Shown here one piece after another: positions 19,138-30,593 of a stretch of DNA of 64,000 nucleotides. Both the position numbers and the translations under genes were made by a program. The stretch covers positions 62,001 through 126,000 of the forward strand of contig CBDBMW010000010.1 of the NCBI GenBank assembly GCA_965207595.1, given 5' to 3'. The number at the start of each line of letters is the position of its first letter. Positions within the stretch are counted from its first letter, which is position 1. This DNA is from JAGWAJ01 sp026707615 (GTDB lineage: Bacteria; Acidobacteriota; Vicinamibacteria; Vicinamibacterales; UBA8438). The notes below the pieces were generated by a model that was given only the letters and a program-made list of their open reading frames with translations, ran no database searches and was not told the DNA's origin.

Positions 19138-22100
19138 TCAGGGTGCGGCGCCCGCTACCGCGGCGCCGCCGAGGTGCGGCGACACCTCCCCCGGCGGCAG
19201 GAGCTCCACCGTTTCGCCCGACAGCGCGTTGATGCGCGCGCCGGGCGTCACGATGCCGGCGAGGTTGAGCGGATCGGCGGCGGCGACCCGCACGGGGGAA
19301 CCGGCGCGACCCTCGCGGCGGACGACGCGCAGCAGCTCGACCGCGTCCGGTCGGGCGAACTGCTCGCCCACGAAGCCGGCCACGAAGCGCCCGCCGCGCA
19401 CGTCGCCGCGGGCCTCCAGGCGTCGCAGCGCCTCCAGCACGTCCCGCCACGGAGGCATCAGCGACTCGCGGCGCACGAGGTCGCGGAAGACCACGCCCCA
19501 GCGGAGCAGCAACTGCCGCGCGAAGGCGTCCGCTCGGGCCCGCCGGCGGGCCGCCTCGGCGCCGCCGGCCGCTTCCGGCGCGGGCCGGGACCCGTCCGCG
19601 GACGGCGCGAGCAGGGCCCATCGCCCGGCGGCGTGGCGGGGCCGCGCGGCCCGGAACCGGCCCTCCCCCCGCCGCCGTCGCGGGTCGACGAGCGCGCGCA
19701 GGTTGTCGAATCCGTCCGCGGTGACGATCCCGGCCGCCACCAGCTCCCAGAGCCCGTCCTCGACCTCGCTCGCGAGCCGTCCCGTCTGCTGCACCAGGTC
19801 GCGCAGGAACGACGCTCCCCGGCGCCGGAGGGCATCGAGGACGGCTGAGGCCGGATGGGACAGGACGCAGTCGGATTGCGGCCCGGCTCCGCCGTCCCCT
19901 TCCCCGGACTCCACGAGCCACCCGAGGTCCTGGCGGAGGAAGAGCGCCACCGGCGCGACCCGGGTGGGACGCACGCGCCGACGCCGGGCCGGAGCCCGCT
20001 CCGTCCCCGTCCCGCCGTCGACGCTTTCGAACGCCGGATGGGGCGACAGCCGTCCCCACATCACCTCGCCCGAGAGGCAGAGCTGATCGAGCATCTCCGG
20101 CTCGTAGCCCTGGACGCGGGCCGGGAGCACGTCGCGCTCCCACGCCGCGGCCGAGATCTCGCACCCCTGAAGCTGCGTCACGACCTGGAGCAGCCCCGCC
20201 GCTCCGTGCTGGCGCGTCCCCGCGGCAAGGTGCTGCCAGCGCACCAGGAAGCGCACCAGGTCGGCGCTCGACACCGGCTCGATCTCCCGGCGCAGGCGAC
20301 CCAGGGTCAGGCGGTGAATGCGCGCCAGCACGCGCCGGTTGCACCACTCGATCTCCGCCCCGGCGGTGCGCCCGGCGGCCGTGAAGCGCCCCCGCAGCAC
20401 CTGCCCCTCCCCTTCCAGCCGGGTCAGACCCGCCTCCACTCGGGGCACGGGCACGGCCAGCGTCTCCGCCAGTTGCGACGCCCGCAGCGGGCCGCTCGAG
20501 TCGAGCCAGCCGCGGAGCACCTCGACCACCGCCCCGTCGGCACTCTCCGGAACCGGCTGCTCGACGTCCGGAACGGGCGGCTTCTGTCGGCCGCCGGGGT
20601 GAATCGCCCGAACCAGAGCGGTCCGCTCTGTCGCCACCCAGAACGTTGCCGCGCCGGCCGCCGCCTCGAGGCGCGTCGCCCGCCGCGCGGCGACGAGCGG
20701 CTCGAGCCACGCCTCCCAGTCCGGCCGCGGAGGCACGAGGCCCAGCGTCAGCAGCGCATCGTGCAGCTCCTCGGGATCGCGCACCACCGGCCACGACTCG
20801 TGGGCGACCTCCGCGATCGCCGCCTCGTCGAGCGCTCCGATCTCGCCGTCCTCGGTCCCCAGCGTGCGGCGGAGCTGCACGGCGCGCGCCCGGCGCTCCT
20901 CCAGGGGCGCATCGTCCAGGAAGGCGTAGGGGTTCGCGTTCAGGATCTCGTGGCCGAACGGCGACGGCTCGGCGGTGTCGACGGCCCGCGTCTCGACCGT
21001 GCCCTCCTCGATTCCCTCCACCAGCTCCACGAGCCCCTCGACGTCCATGGCCTCGTGCAGGCAGTCGCGGATCGTCTCGTCGACCAGGGGATGATCGGGA
21101 ATCCGGATCTCCCCGCTCAGGTTCTCCTGACACGCCACCTGATCCGGGAAGACCGCGGCCAGCAGATCTTCCGTCCGCATCCGCAGGATGGGCGGCGGGA
21201 CCTTGCGCCCCCCCGCGAAGCGGAGCACGGCAAGGGCGCGGGTAGCGTTCCAGCGCCAGCGGGCCCCGAACATCGGCGCGGGCAGCATCGCCTGCGTCAG
21301 CACGTCGGCCAGCGTCGCCGGGCGGAGGAAGCGGAACACGATCTCCAGCGGAAAGCTGTGCTGCTCGGCGAGGGAGATCACGACGCCGTTGTCGGTGGCC
21401 GCGGCCTGCAGCTCGACGTTGAAGCTGCGGCAGAAGCGCTTGCGGAGCGCGAGTCCCCAGGCGCGGTTGATGCGCGCCCCGAGCGGCGCGTGCAGAACGA
21501 GCTGCATGCCGCCTCCCTCGTCGAAGAAGCGCTCCGCCACGAGCGTCCGGCGCGACGGCACCGCCCCGAGCGCCGCGACCCCCGCCCGGACGTAGGCCAC
21601 CAGTTGCTCCGCCCCCGATCGATCGACTCCGCACTCGCGCGCGACGAGCGCCACCGCGTCCGTCCCGCTTCGCGACACATCGTCCGGGGCCGCGACGAGC
21701 TCGCGGATCTCCGCGACCTCGTCGGAGAGCTCCCGGGTCCGCCCGGGCGCCTCGCCGAGCCAGAACGGAACCGTCGGCGCCGCGCCGCGGGCGTCCTCCA
21801 CCCGCACGCGCCCCGCCTCCACGCGGCGAATGCGCCACGACGTGGTCCCGAGCAGGAACACGTCGCCCGCCATGCTCTCCACCGCGAAGTCCTCGTCTAC
21901 CGTGCCTACGGTCGTCCCCTCCGGCTCCGCCACCACCAGGTAGTTGGCGTTGTCCGGAATCGCCCCGCCCGACGTGATCGCGGCCAGCCGCGCCCCGCGC
22001 CTTCCCCGCAGGACGCCGTTCACGCGGTCGCGGTGGAGCCACGTGCCGTGCCGCCCCCGCGACGAGGCGATGCCGTCCGAGAGCATGGCCACCACGGCAT

Positions 22101-23508
22101 CGAACACCGCCCGCGGGAGGTCGCGGTAGGGCGCCGCCGTCCGGACGAGCGCAAAGAGGTCGTCCTCGCGCCAGGCCCCCGTCGCGGCGGCGGCGACGAT
22201 CTGCTGGGCGAGAACGTCGCGCGGCCAGGGGCGCATGCGCCGCTCGTCGAGGGCGCCGCGGCGAATGGCGCGGACGATGGCCGCGCACTCGACCAGCTCG
22301 TCCCGCGTCGTCGCAAAGAAACGCCCCTTCGGGACGAAGGACGGGTCCACCTTGTGCCCGGACCGTCCGATGCGCTGGAGCGCCACCGCGATGGAGCGCG
22401 GCGTGCCCACCTGGCACACCAGGTCGACCGATCCGACGTCGATGCCGAGCTCCAGGGAGGCCGTCGCCACCACCGCCCGCAGCCGCCCCTCCTTGAGCGC
22501 GAGCTCGGCCGTCTGCCGCAACTGGCGCGAGAGGCTGCCGTGGTGGGCCAGCACCGCTTCCGCGCCGAGCCGTTCCGCGAGGTGGTGGGCCACCCGCTCG
22601 GCCAGCCGGCGGGTGTTGACGAAGACGATCGTGGTGCGATGGGCGAGCGCGAGCTCGGCGATGCGGTCGTAGATCTCGCCCCACATCCCGTTGGTGGCGA
22701 CCGCGCCGAGCTCCTCCTGCGGCACCTCCACCGCGACGTCGAGCGCCCGCCGGTGCCCGGAGTCGACGACCGACACCGGAGGCCAGACCGGTTCGGCGGC
22801 GGGCCGCGGAGGCGCCGGCGCCGGCCCGCCGTTCACCGCCGCGCCGGTGAGGAAGCGGGCCACCTCCCGTATCGGCTTGACCGTCGCGGACAACCCGATC
22901 CGCTGCGGTCTGGCGCCGTCGCTCTCGGCGACCAGGCGGTCGAGGCGGGCCAGGGTCAGCGCCAGGTGCGAGCCCCGCTTGCCGTCGATCACGGCGTGGA
23001 TCTCGTCCACGATGACCGTCTCCGCCGTCGACAGCATCCGCCGGCTGCGCTCCGCCGTCAGCAGGATGAACAGCGACTCCGGCGTCGTCACCAGGATGTG
23101 AGGCGGGCGGCGCACCATCTGCTCGCGGTCCCACGTGGGGGTGTCGCCGGTGCGCACCGCGGTGCGTATCTCGCGGACCGGCCCGCCGCCGGCCGCCGCG
23201 AGCTCCGCGATCTCGCCGAGGGGTCCTTCCAGGTTCCTCTGGATGTCGCTGCTGAGCGCCTTGAGAGGCGAGACGTAGACCACCGACGTCCGGTCCGCCA
23301 GCGCGCCGCGGGCGGAGCGCGCAACGAGCCGGTCGAGGCAGATCAGGAACGCCGCGAGCGTCTTGCCGGACCCCGTAGGGGCGGAGATGAGCACGTCCCC
23401 GCCGGCCCGGATGCGCGGCCAGGCCTCGAGCTGCGCGGGCGTCGCGGCCGCGAACCGCCCCCCGAACCACGCGGTGGTGATCGGGTGAAAGCCGTCGAAC
23501 GGCTGCAC
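19138..23508 (-). CDS. lhr: Lhr-type ATP-dependent DNA/RNA helicase
   Basis: A 1456-residue superfamily 2 helicase close to the length of full-size Lhr (about 1500). Motifs in order: PAQLEAWPRI (Q-like), APTGSGKTLAAF (Walker A), TPESLFILLT, VIVDEIHAVI (DEAH-type Walker B as DEIH), LSATVKP (motif III), and the second RecA domain with VFVNTRRLAERVAHHL, VVATASLELGIDVGSVD and QRIGRSGHKVD. The large C-terminal half is the Lhr-CTD seen in the long form. It starts at GTG 23508, 95 bases from the divergent histidine kinase. Lhr unwinds nucleic acid with 3'-5' polarity and is linked to repair. Confidence 0.92.
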   Translation of the reverse strand: MQPFDGFHPITTAWFGGRFAAATPAQLEAWPRIRAGGDVLISAPTGSGKTLAAFLICLDRLVARSARGALADRTSVVYVSPLKALSSDIQRNLEGPLGEIAELAAAGGGPVREIRTAVRTGDTPTWDREQMVRRPPHILVTTPESLFILLTAERSRRMLSTAETVIVDEIHAVIDGKRGSHLALTLARLDRLVAESDGARPQRIGLSATVKPIREVARFLTGAAVNGGPAPAPPRPAAEPVWPPVSVVDSGHRRALDVAVEVPQEELGAVATNGMWGEIYDRIAELALAHRTTIVFVNTRRLAERVAHHLAERLGAEAVLAHHGSLSRQLRQTAELALKEGRLRAVVATASLELGIDVGSVDLVCQVGTPRSIAVALQRIGRSGHKVDPSFVPKGRFFATTRDELVECAAIVRAIRRGALDERRMRPWPRDVLAQQIVAAAATGAWREDDLFALVRTAAPYRDLPRAVFDAVVAMLSDGIASSRGRHGTWLHRDRVNGVLRGRRGARLAAITSGGAIPDNANYLVVAEPEGTTVGTVDEDFAVESMAGDVFLLGTTSWRIRRVEAGRVRVEDARGAAPTVPFWLGEAPGRTRELSDEVAEIRELVAAPDDVSRSGTDAVALVARECGVDRSGAEQLVAYVRAGVAALGAVPSRRTLVAERFFDEGGGMQLVLHAPLGARINRAWGLALRKRFCRSFNVELQAAATDNGVVISLAEQHSFPLEIVFRFLRPATLADVLTQAMLPAPMFGARWRWNATRALAVLRFAGGRKVPPPILRMRTEDLLAAVFPDQVACQENLSGEIRIPDHPLVDETIRDCLHEAMDVEGLVELVEGIEEGTVETRAVDTAEPSPFGHEILNANPYAFLDDAPLEERRARAVQLRRTLGTEDGEIGALDEAAIAEVAHESWPVVRDPEELHDALLTLGLVPPRPDWEAWLEPLVAARRATRLEAAAGAATFWVATERTALVRAIHPGGRQKPPVPDVEQPVPESADGAVVEVLRGWLDSSGPLRASQLAETLAVPVPRVEAGLTRLEGEGQVLRGRFTAAGRTAGAEIEWCNRRVLARIHRLTLGRLRREIEPVSSADLVRFLVRWQHLAAGTRQHGAAGLLQVVTQLQGCEISAAAWERDVLPARVQGYEPEMLDQLCLSGEVMWGRLSPHPAFESVDGGTGTERAPARRRRVRPTRVAPVALFLRQDLGWLVESGEGDGGAGPQSDCVLSHPASAVLDALRRRGASFLRDLVQQTGRLASEVEDGLWELVAAGIVTADGFDNLRALVDPRRRRGEGRFRAARPRHAAGRWALLAPSADGSRPAPEAAGGAEAARRRARADAFARQLLLRWGVVFRDLVRRESLMPPWRDVLEALRRLEARGDVRGGRFVAGFVGEQFARPDAVELLRVVRREGRAGSPVRVAAADPLNLAGIVTPGARINALSGETVELLPPGEVSPHLGGAAVAGAAP

Positions 23509-23602
23509 CCGAATAGTCTACGCGCTGCGGCCGGTCCCGAGCGCAGCCGGCGAAGGCGGTGTGATCGGATCGGCGGCGCGCGGGGTAGGATGCGTGAGAC
23601 CC

Positions 23603-25632
<2,030 letters not shown>

Positions 25633-25636
<4 letters not shown>

Positions 25637-26529
25637 GCCGGGACGCGGGCTCCGCGTGCATCCTCGTCGTGGACGACTCCGCCGCGGACCGCGAGCTCGC
25701 GGGACGCCTGCTCGCCAGGGCCTCGCTCGAGGTGCTGCACGCGCGGGACGGGCAGGAAGGCCTGGCCCGCCTGGCCGCGCACGACGTCGACCTCGTGCTG
25801 ACCGATCTCGTGATGCCGACGCTCGACGGCCTGGCTTTCGTGGAGCGCGCCAAATCCGAGCACCCGCTCGTCCCGGTGGTTCTCATGACGGCCCGCGGCA
25901 GCGAGGAGATCGCCGTCCAGGCGCTGGAGGCGGGAGCCGCGAGCTACGTCCCGAAGAAGTCGCTCGCCCGCGACCTCGTCGAGGTGGTCCAGCGCATGCT
26001 CGCCGCCTCGCACGAGCAGCGCAGCTACGCGCGACTCCTGGGCCGGCTGCGGGCTGCGTCGTTCGTGCTGGAGAACGATCCCGAGCTGATCTCGTCGCTC
26101 GTCAGCTACCTGACGCAGGTTCTGCGCGACTCGGCCATGTTCGACGAGTCGGACTGCCATCGCATCTCGACCGCTCTCGACGAAGCGCTGACGAACGCGT
26201 ACTACCACGGCAACCTGGAGGTGCGTTCCGAGATCCGCGAGCACGATCCCCGCGCCTACCGCATGCTCGCCGAGCAGCGCCGGCATCTCGCGCCCTATCG
26301 GGATCGGCAGATCCTGGTGCGCGCCAGCCTCACCTCCGACGAGGCGTCGTTCGTCATCAAGGACGGAGGGCGGGGCTTCGACGTCGAAGCCGTGCGCGAC
26401 CCGACGCGGCCCGAGAATCTCGAGAGTCCAAGCGGCCGCGGCATCTTCCTGATGCGGACGTTCCTGGACGACGTGCGCTACAACGCGGCGGGCAACCAGG
26501 TGACGCTGCTCAAGCGGCGCCGGGCGTAA
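25633..26529 (+). CDS. Response regulator fused to RsbW-like HATPase
   Basis: A 298-residue protein. The N-terminal receiver is complete (VVDDS acidic pair, LTDLVMPTLDG phospho-acceptor, LMTARG, VPKKS). The C-terminal half is a GHKL ATPase of the anti-sigma kinase type, with N-box ALDEALTNAYYHGN, G1 DGGRGFD and G2 SGRGIFLMRTF. There is no HisKA helix pair, so it should phosphorylate a protein Ser or Thr (for example the STAS protein at 27735) or sequester a partner, rather than act as a histidine kinase. It overlaps the hybrid kinase by four bases and converges with the PP2C phosphatase 12 bases away. The receiver is probably the input that switches the kinase. Confidence 0.88.
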
Positions 26530-26541
26530 CCGGGCTCGCGG

Positions 26542-27702
26542 TCACCCGGCTTCCGTGGCCCGGATGACGACCACCGTCTTGTCGTCCCCGGGGTCCGGGT
26601 TTCCGCGCTCGAACCGCTCGGCGGCGTGGCAGATGCGCCGCGCGAGCTCGGCGGCCGGGCAGTCCGGGTGCTCGGCCATCACCGCGCGCACCCCCTCGAG
26701 GTCGAAGAACCGCTCGTCCTCGTCCTGGGCTTCGGTTACGCCGTCGCTGTAGACGACGAGCCGCGCGCCCGCGTGCAGCCGAACCGTCCGCTCCTCCCAC
26801 GCCGCGTCCGTGAAGAGGCGTAGCGGCGGTCCGGTCGACACGAGCGTCGACTCGGTGTCGCCCTCCTGGAGCACGGCCCGCGGGTGGCCCGCGTTGACGA
26901 ACGTGAAGCGACCGGTCGTCGCCTCGAGCACGCCGTAGAAGAGCGTCACGAAGCGGTCCTGGCTGCGGTCGTGCAGCAGCGCGCGGTTCAGCGTCCGCAC
27001 GAGCTCGAGCGGCGTGCCGCAGCCGGCCGCCTCGGCCCGCAGGACGCCCTGGGTCTCGGCCATGAGGATGGCCCCGGGGATCCCCTTCCCCGAGGCATCG
27101 CCCAGCGCCAGCGCGACGCGATCGCCGCCGAGCTCGATGAAGTCGTAGAAGTCGCCTCCCACCTGGCCGCTGGCGTGGAGGTGCGCGCCGATGTCATGGC
27201 CGGGGGCGGCCGGCATGCGCGAAGGCAGGAACGACTGTTGCACGAAGGCCGCGATCTTGAGCTCGTGCTGGAGGCGGCGGGTCTGCTCGGCCAGCAGCCG
27301 ATGCCGTTCGCGAGCGTACCGGATGCTGCGGGCGAGCAGGTCCGGCGTGAGGCGATCCTTGACGAGGTAGTCCTGGGCGCCGCGCTGCACGGCGCGCACG
27401 GCGACGTCGTCGTCGTCGAGGCCGCTCAGCACGACCACCGGCGCCATCCGGTTGAGACTGTGGATGTCGTCGAACGCGGCGCCCGAGCGCGCCACGGTGG
27501 GGGACAGGCCGAGCAGCACGACATCGCACTGCCGGGCGTCGAGCTCGGCCGGCGCGGCGCCGGCCTCGGCGACGTGCACGACCTCGGCGGTGCGGAACCC
27601 CGGCGCCGCGGCGTCCTCGAGGAGGGCGGTCACGCGCGCCACGTCGTCCCCCTCGCTCTCCACGAGCAACACGCGCACGCTGGCTGCGGCCTGACTGGAC
27701 AC
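26542..27702 (-). CDS. PP2C/SpoIIE-family phosphatase with degenerate receiver
   Basis: A 386-residue protein. Residues 8-125 form a receiver-like fold (VLLVESEGDD, VVVLSGLDDDD, YLVKDRL), but the strand that should end in the phosphorylated Asp reads CDVVLLGLSP, with Gly at that place. It is therefore probably not phosphorylated and may signal by binding. Residues 170-386 are a SpoIIE/RsbU-type phosphatase with intact metal residues: GGDFYDF, GDASGKGIPGA, YSDGVTEA and GDDKTVVV. Expected role: dephosphorylation of the STAS antagonist encoded 32 bases downstream on the same strand. It converges with the receiver-HATPase gene. Confidence 0.9.
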   Translation of the reverse strand: MSSQAAASVRVLLVESEGDDVARVTALLEDAAAPGFRTAEVVHVAEAGAAPAELDARQCDVVLLGLSPTVARSGAAFDDIHSLNRMAPVVVLSGLDDDDVAVRAVQRGAQDYLVKDRLTPDLLARSIRYARERHRLLAEQTRRLQHELKIAAFVQQSFLPSRMPAAPGHDIGAHLHASGQVGGDFYDFIELGGDRVALALGDASGKGIPGAILMAETQGVLRAEAAGCGTPLELVRTLNRALLHDRSQDRFVTLFYGVLEATTGRFTFVNAGHPRAVLQEGDTESTLVSTGPPLRLFTDAAWEERTVRLHAGARLVVYSDGVTEAQDEDERFFDLEGVRAVMAEHPDCPAAELARRICHAAERFERGNPDPGDDKTVVVIRATEAG

Positions 27703-27734
27703 GCTCTCCTCAACCCCGCCGGGAGTCGGGCTTC

Positions 27735-28091
27735 CTACGACTCGGACTCCTGCCCGAAGCTCCGGATCGCCTCCGTCTCCGAGCGGAACGTCTCGAAGAC
27801 CAGCTCGAGCTTCGTCGTCACCATCAGGTCCCAGACCCGATCCGTGAGATGCAGGAGCTTGAGGTGCCCGCCGGCGTCCCGGAGGGAGGAGCGCTTCGAC
27901 AGCAGCTCCCCCAGCGCGGCGCTGTCGATGAACGACACGCTGCGAAGATTGAGGATAACGCGCGTTCGGCCTACCGCGATGAGATCGTCGATCCGCTGCG
28001 CGAGCGCTTCGCCCGACTCTCCGGCCAGCTTGCCGTGCAGATCGAGAATGGTCAGCTGATCGAAATCCCGCTGGCCGATCCGCAGCGCCAT
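27735..28091 (-). CDS. STAS-domain anti-anti-sigma factor
   Basis: A 118-residue STAS protein of the SpoIIAA/RsbV type. The phosphorylatable Ser is in VSFIDSAALGELL, at the usual place at the start of helix 2. The strand-helix pattern (FDQLTILDLHGKLAGES, RTRVILNLR) and length fit the family. As an antagonist it should bind an RsbW-like kinase when unphosphorylated. Both its likely kinase (receiver-HATPase at 25633) and its likely phosphatase (PP2C at 26542) are adjacent. It lies upstream of the phosphatase gene on the minus strand and is probably its operon partner. Confidence 0.9.
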   Translation of the reverse strand: MALRIGQRDFDQLTILDLHGKLAGESGEALAQRIDDLIAVGRTRVILNLRSVSFIDSAALGELLSKRSSLRDAGGHLKLLHLTDRVWDLMVTTKLELVFETFRSETEAIRSFGQESES

Positions 28092-28171
28092 CGCTCCGCC
28101 TCCTGCCGCATGCTGACCCAATCGAGGCGGAAACGCAACACGGGCGGCGCCGACGCGCCTCGTCGCGGCGG

Positions 28172-30541
28172 TCAGGGCTCTCCGCCGCCGTGGATGATGC
28201 GCCAGAGCCGTTCGGGGCGCAGCAGCATGTCGATGTGGCGCACGCCGTACCCGCTCAGGGCGTCGACCGCCGCCGACACGACGCACGGCGTGGACCCGAT
28301 CGTGCCGGCCTCGCCGATGCCCTTGGCTCCGAGGGGATTCAGCGGGGTCGGGGTCACGGTGCCGTGCAGCTCGAAGCGGGGGAAGTCGCTCGCGCGCGGG
28401 AGGGCGTAGTCCATCAGCGAGCCCGTCAGGGGCTGGCCGTCGCCGCCGTACACGACCTCCTCGACCAGGGCCTGACCGATGCCCTGGGCCAGCCCGCCGT
28501 GCACCTGCCCTTCGACGATCAGCGGGTTGATCAGGTTGCCCGCGTCGTCCACCGCCACCATGCGCAGCAGCCGCGGCTCGCCGGTGTCGCGGTCCACCTC
28601 CAGCATCACGATGTTGCAGCCGAAGGGGTACGTGTTGTTGGCGGGCTCGAAGAACGCCTCCTCGCTCAGCCCGGGCTCGAGTCCCGCGGGCAGCTTGAGC
28701 GGCCGGTAGGCGTAGGCGGCGACCTCGGCGAACGGCTTCGCGGCCGACGGCGCACCCTTGACGCCGATGTGGCCGTTCTCGAACACCAGGTCGGCCTCGT
28801 GCGCCTCGAGCAGGAGCGCCGCGAACTTCGCCATCTTGTCCTTCACCTTGCCGCCGGCGAGCACGATGGCGGTGCCGCCCACGGCCTGGGAGCGGCTGCC
28901 GCCCGTGCCCAGGCTGCCCTGCTTGACCACCGCCGTGTCGCCGTGGTGGATCCGCACGTGCTCGAGCGGCACCCCGAACTGATCGGCCAGCATCTGGGCG
29001 AAGGTGGTCTCGTTGCCCTGGCCGTGCGGCGAGGCGCCGGTCGTGGCGCTGATCCGCCCGTCGCGCTCCACGGTGACCTGCGAGTGCTCCCAGCCGCCCA
29101 TCGGCAGCGACGCCGACGGGCCCACGCCGCAGACCTCCACGTACATCGAGAGTCCCAGACCGACCAGCCGACCGGCGGCGCGGGCGGCGTCCCGCTCGGC
29201 CTTGAGCTGCTCCCAGCCCGCCTTCTCCAGCGCGTGGTCGAGCGTCCTGCCGTAGTCGCCCGAGTCGTACACGGCGCCGGTCTCGGTGACGTACGGGAAC
29301 TGCTCGGGCCGGATGAAGTTCCTGCGGCGCAGCTCGGCCGGATCCATCCCCAGCTCGCGGGCCAGCATGTCCATGGCCCGCTCCAGGAAATAGATCCCCT
29401 CCGGTCGTCCCGCCCCGCGGTAGGCGTCGGTCGGGGTCTTGTTGGTGAACACCTCCGTGAGCGTTGCGCGGATCGCCGGGATGGCGTAGTTGCCGCTCGC
29501 CATCATCATCGTGGAGGTCGGAATGGCGGCCGTGAACAGGTGGTTGTAGGCGCCGACGTCGGCGATGATGCGAAGCCTGACGCCCAGGACGGTTCCGTCG
29601 CGCCGCGCCGCCACCTCGACGTAGCCGATGAGGTCCCGGCCGTGGGCGGTCGCGAGAAACGCCTCCGAGCGCTCCTCCACCCACTTGACCGGCACGCCGA
29701 GGCGCCGGGAGACGGCGGCCGTCACGTAGTCTTCCGCGGAACCGCCCGACTTGCACCCGAAGCCGCCGCCGACCTCCGGGGCGATGGCGCGCACCTGGTC
29801 CTCGCCCATGCCGTTCATCGAGGCGAGGAACGTCCGCAGCAGGTGCGGGGACTGGGTCGACGACCAGACGGTGAGCGTGTCCTTGCCCGGCTCGTAGTGG
29901 GCCAGAGTGCCGCGAGGCTCGAGCGGCGTCGGCGCGAGCCGCTGGTTGACCATGCGCTGCGAGATCACGACCTCCGCGTTCGCGAAGGCCCGGTCGATGG
30001 CCGTGTCGTCGGTCTGGCCGTCCGCTCCGACGCCGGTGCCCATCGGCAGCGACGCGAGCATCAGATTGTCGGGAAAGTCGGCGTGGAGGAGGGCGGGCTC
30101 ACCGGTCATGGCCTGCTCGGGATCGACCACGACCGGCAGCGGCTCGTAGGCGACCGCAACGGCATCGAGCGCATCCCGCGCGACGTAGCGATCGCGGGCC
30201 ACCACGACCGCTACCGGCTCGCCGACGAAACGGACGACGCCGGCCGCCACCGCGCGGCGCTCGGGAGCCGGGAACGGCAGGAGGGTCGGAAGCGGTCCGA
30301 CCATCTCCGCCATCTGCGCCCCGGTGAACACCGCCTCGACGCCGTCGATCGCCTCCGCGGCGCTCGTATCGACGGACAGGATGCGTCCGTGCGCGACGTC
30401 GCTGCGCTTGAACGCGAGATGCAGCATGCCCGCCAGCTTGACGTCGTCGACGTAGGTCCCGCGGCCCTGGATCAGCCGCGGGTCCTCGCGCCGCTTCACG
30501 CGCTGGCCGACGAGCTTGGGCAGGACGGGCGACAAGGTCAT
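28172..30541 (-). CDS. Xanthine dehydrogenase/CoxL-type molybdopterin-binding subunit
   Basis: A 789-residue aldehyde oxidase/xanthine dehydrogenase family large subunit. It starts near KLVGQRVKRREDPRLIQGRGTYVDDV, the usual CoxL-like opening. Cofactor and active-site blocks are GGGFGCKSG, the loop TPTDAYRGAGRPEG (the AYRGAGR version that marks form II CoxL-like enzymes, not the AYXCSFR loop of true CO dehydrogenase), GQGNETTFAQ, and the catalytic Glu in KGIGEAGTIGSTP. The partner FAD and 2Fe-2S subunits are not beside it, so the complex is encoded elsewhere or the subunit is an orphan. Substrate unknown; CO oxidation is not supported by the loop. Confidence 0.9.
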   Translation of the reverse strand: MTLSPVLPKLVGQRVKRREDPRLIQGRGTYVDDVKLAGMLHLAFKRSDVAHGRILSVDTSAAEAIDGVEAVFTGAQMAEMVGPLPTLLPFPAPERRAVAAGVVRFVGEPVAVVVARDRYVARDALDAVAVAYEPLPVVVDPEQAMTGEPALLHADFPDNLMLASLPMGTGVGADGQTDDTAIDRAFANAEVVISQRMVNQRLAPTPLEPRGTLAHYEPGKDTLTVWSSTQSPHLLRTFLASMNGMGEDQVRAIAPEVGGGFGCKSGGSAEDYVTAAVSRRLGVPVKWVEERSEAFLATAHGRDLIGYVEVAARRDGTVLGVRLRIIADVGAYNHLFTAAIPTSTMMMASGNYAIPAIRATLTEVFTNKTPTDAYRGAGRPEGIYFLERAMDMLARELGMDPAELRRRNFIRPEQFPYVTETGAVYDSGDYGRTLDHALEKAGWEQLKAERDAARAAGRLVGLGLSMYVEVCGVGPSASLPMGGWEHSQVTVERDGRISATTGASPHGQGNETTFAQMLADQFGVPLEHVRIHHGDTAVVKQGSLGTGGSRSQAVGGTAIVLAGGKVKDKMAKFAALLLEAHEADLVFENGHIGVKGAPSAAKPFAEVAAYAYRPLKLPAGLEPGLSEEAFFEPANNTYPFGCNIVMLEVDRDTGEPRLLRMVAVDDAGNLINPLIVEGQVHGGLAQGIGQALVEEVVYGGDGQPLTGSLMDYALPRASDFPRFELHGTVTPTPLNPLGAKGIGEAGTIGSTPCVVSAAVDALSGYGVRHIDMLLRPERLWRIIHGGGEP

Positions 30542-30593
30542 GGAGCGTGATCCTGAAGGGGGGATTCGCCGGCGCCGCGCGGACGGCGCGGGC

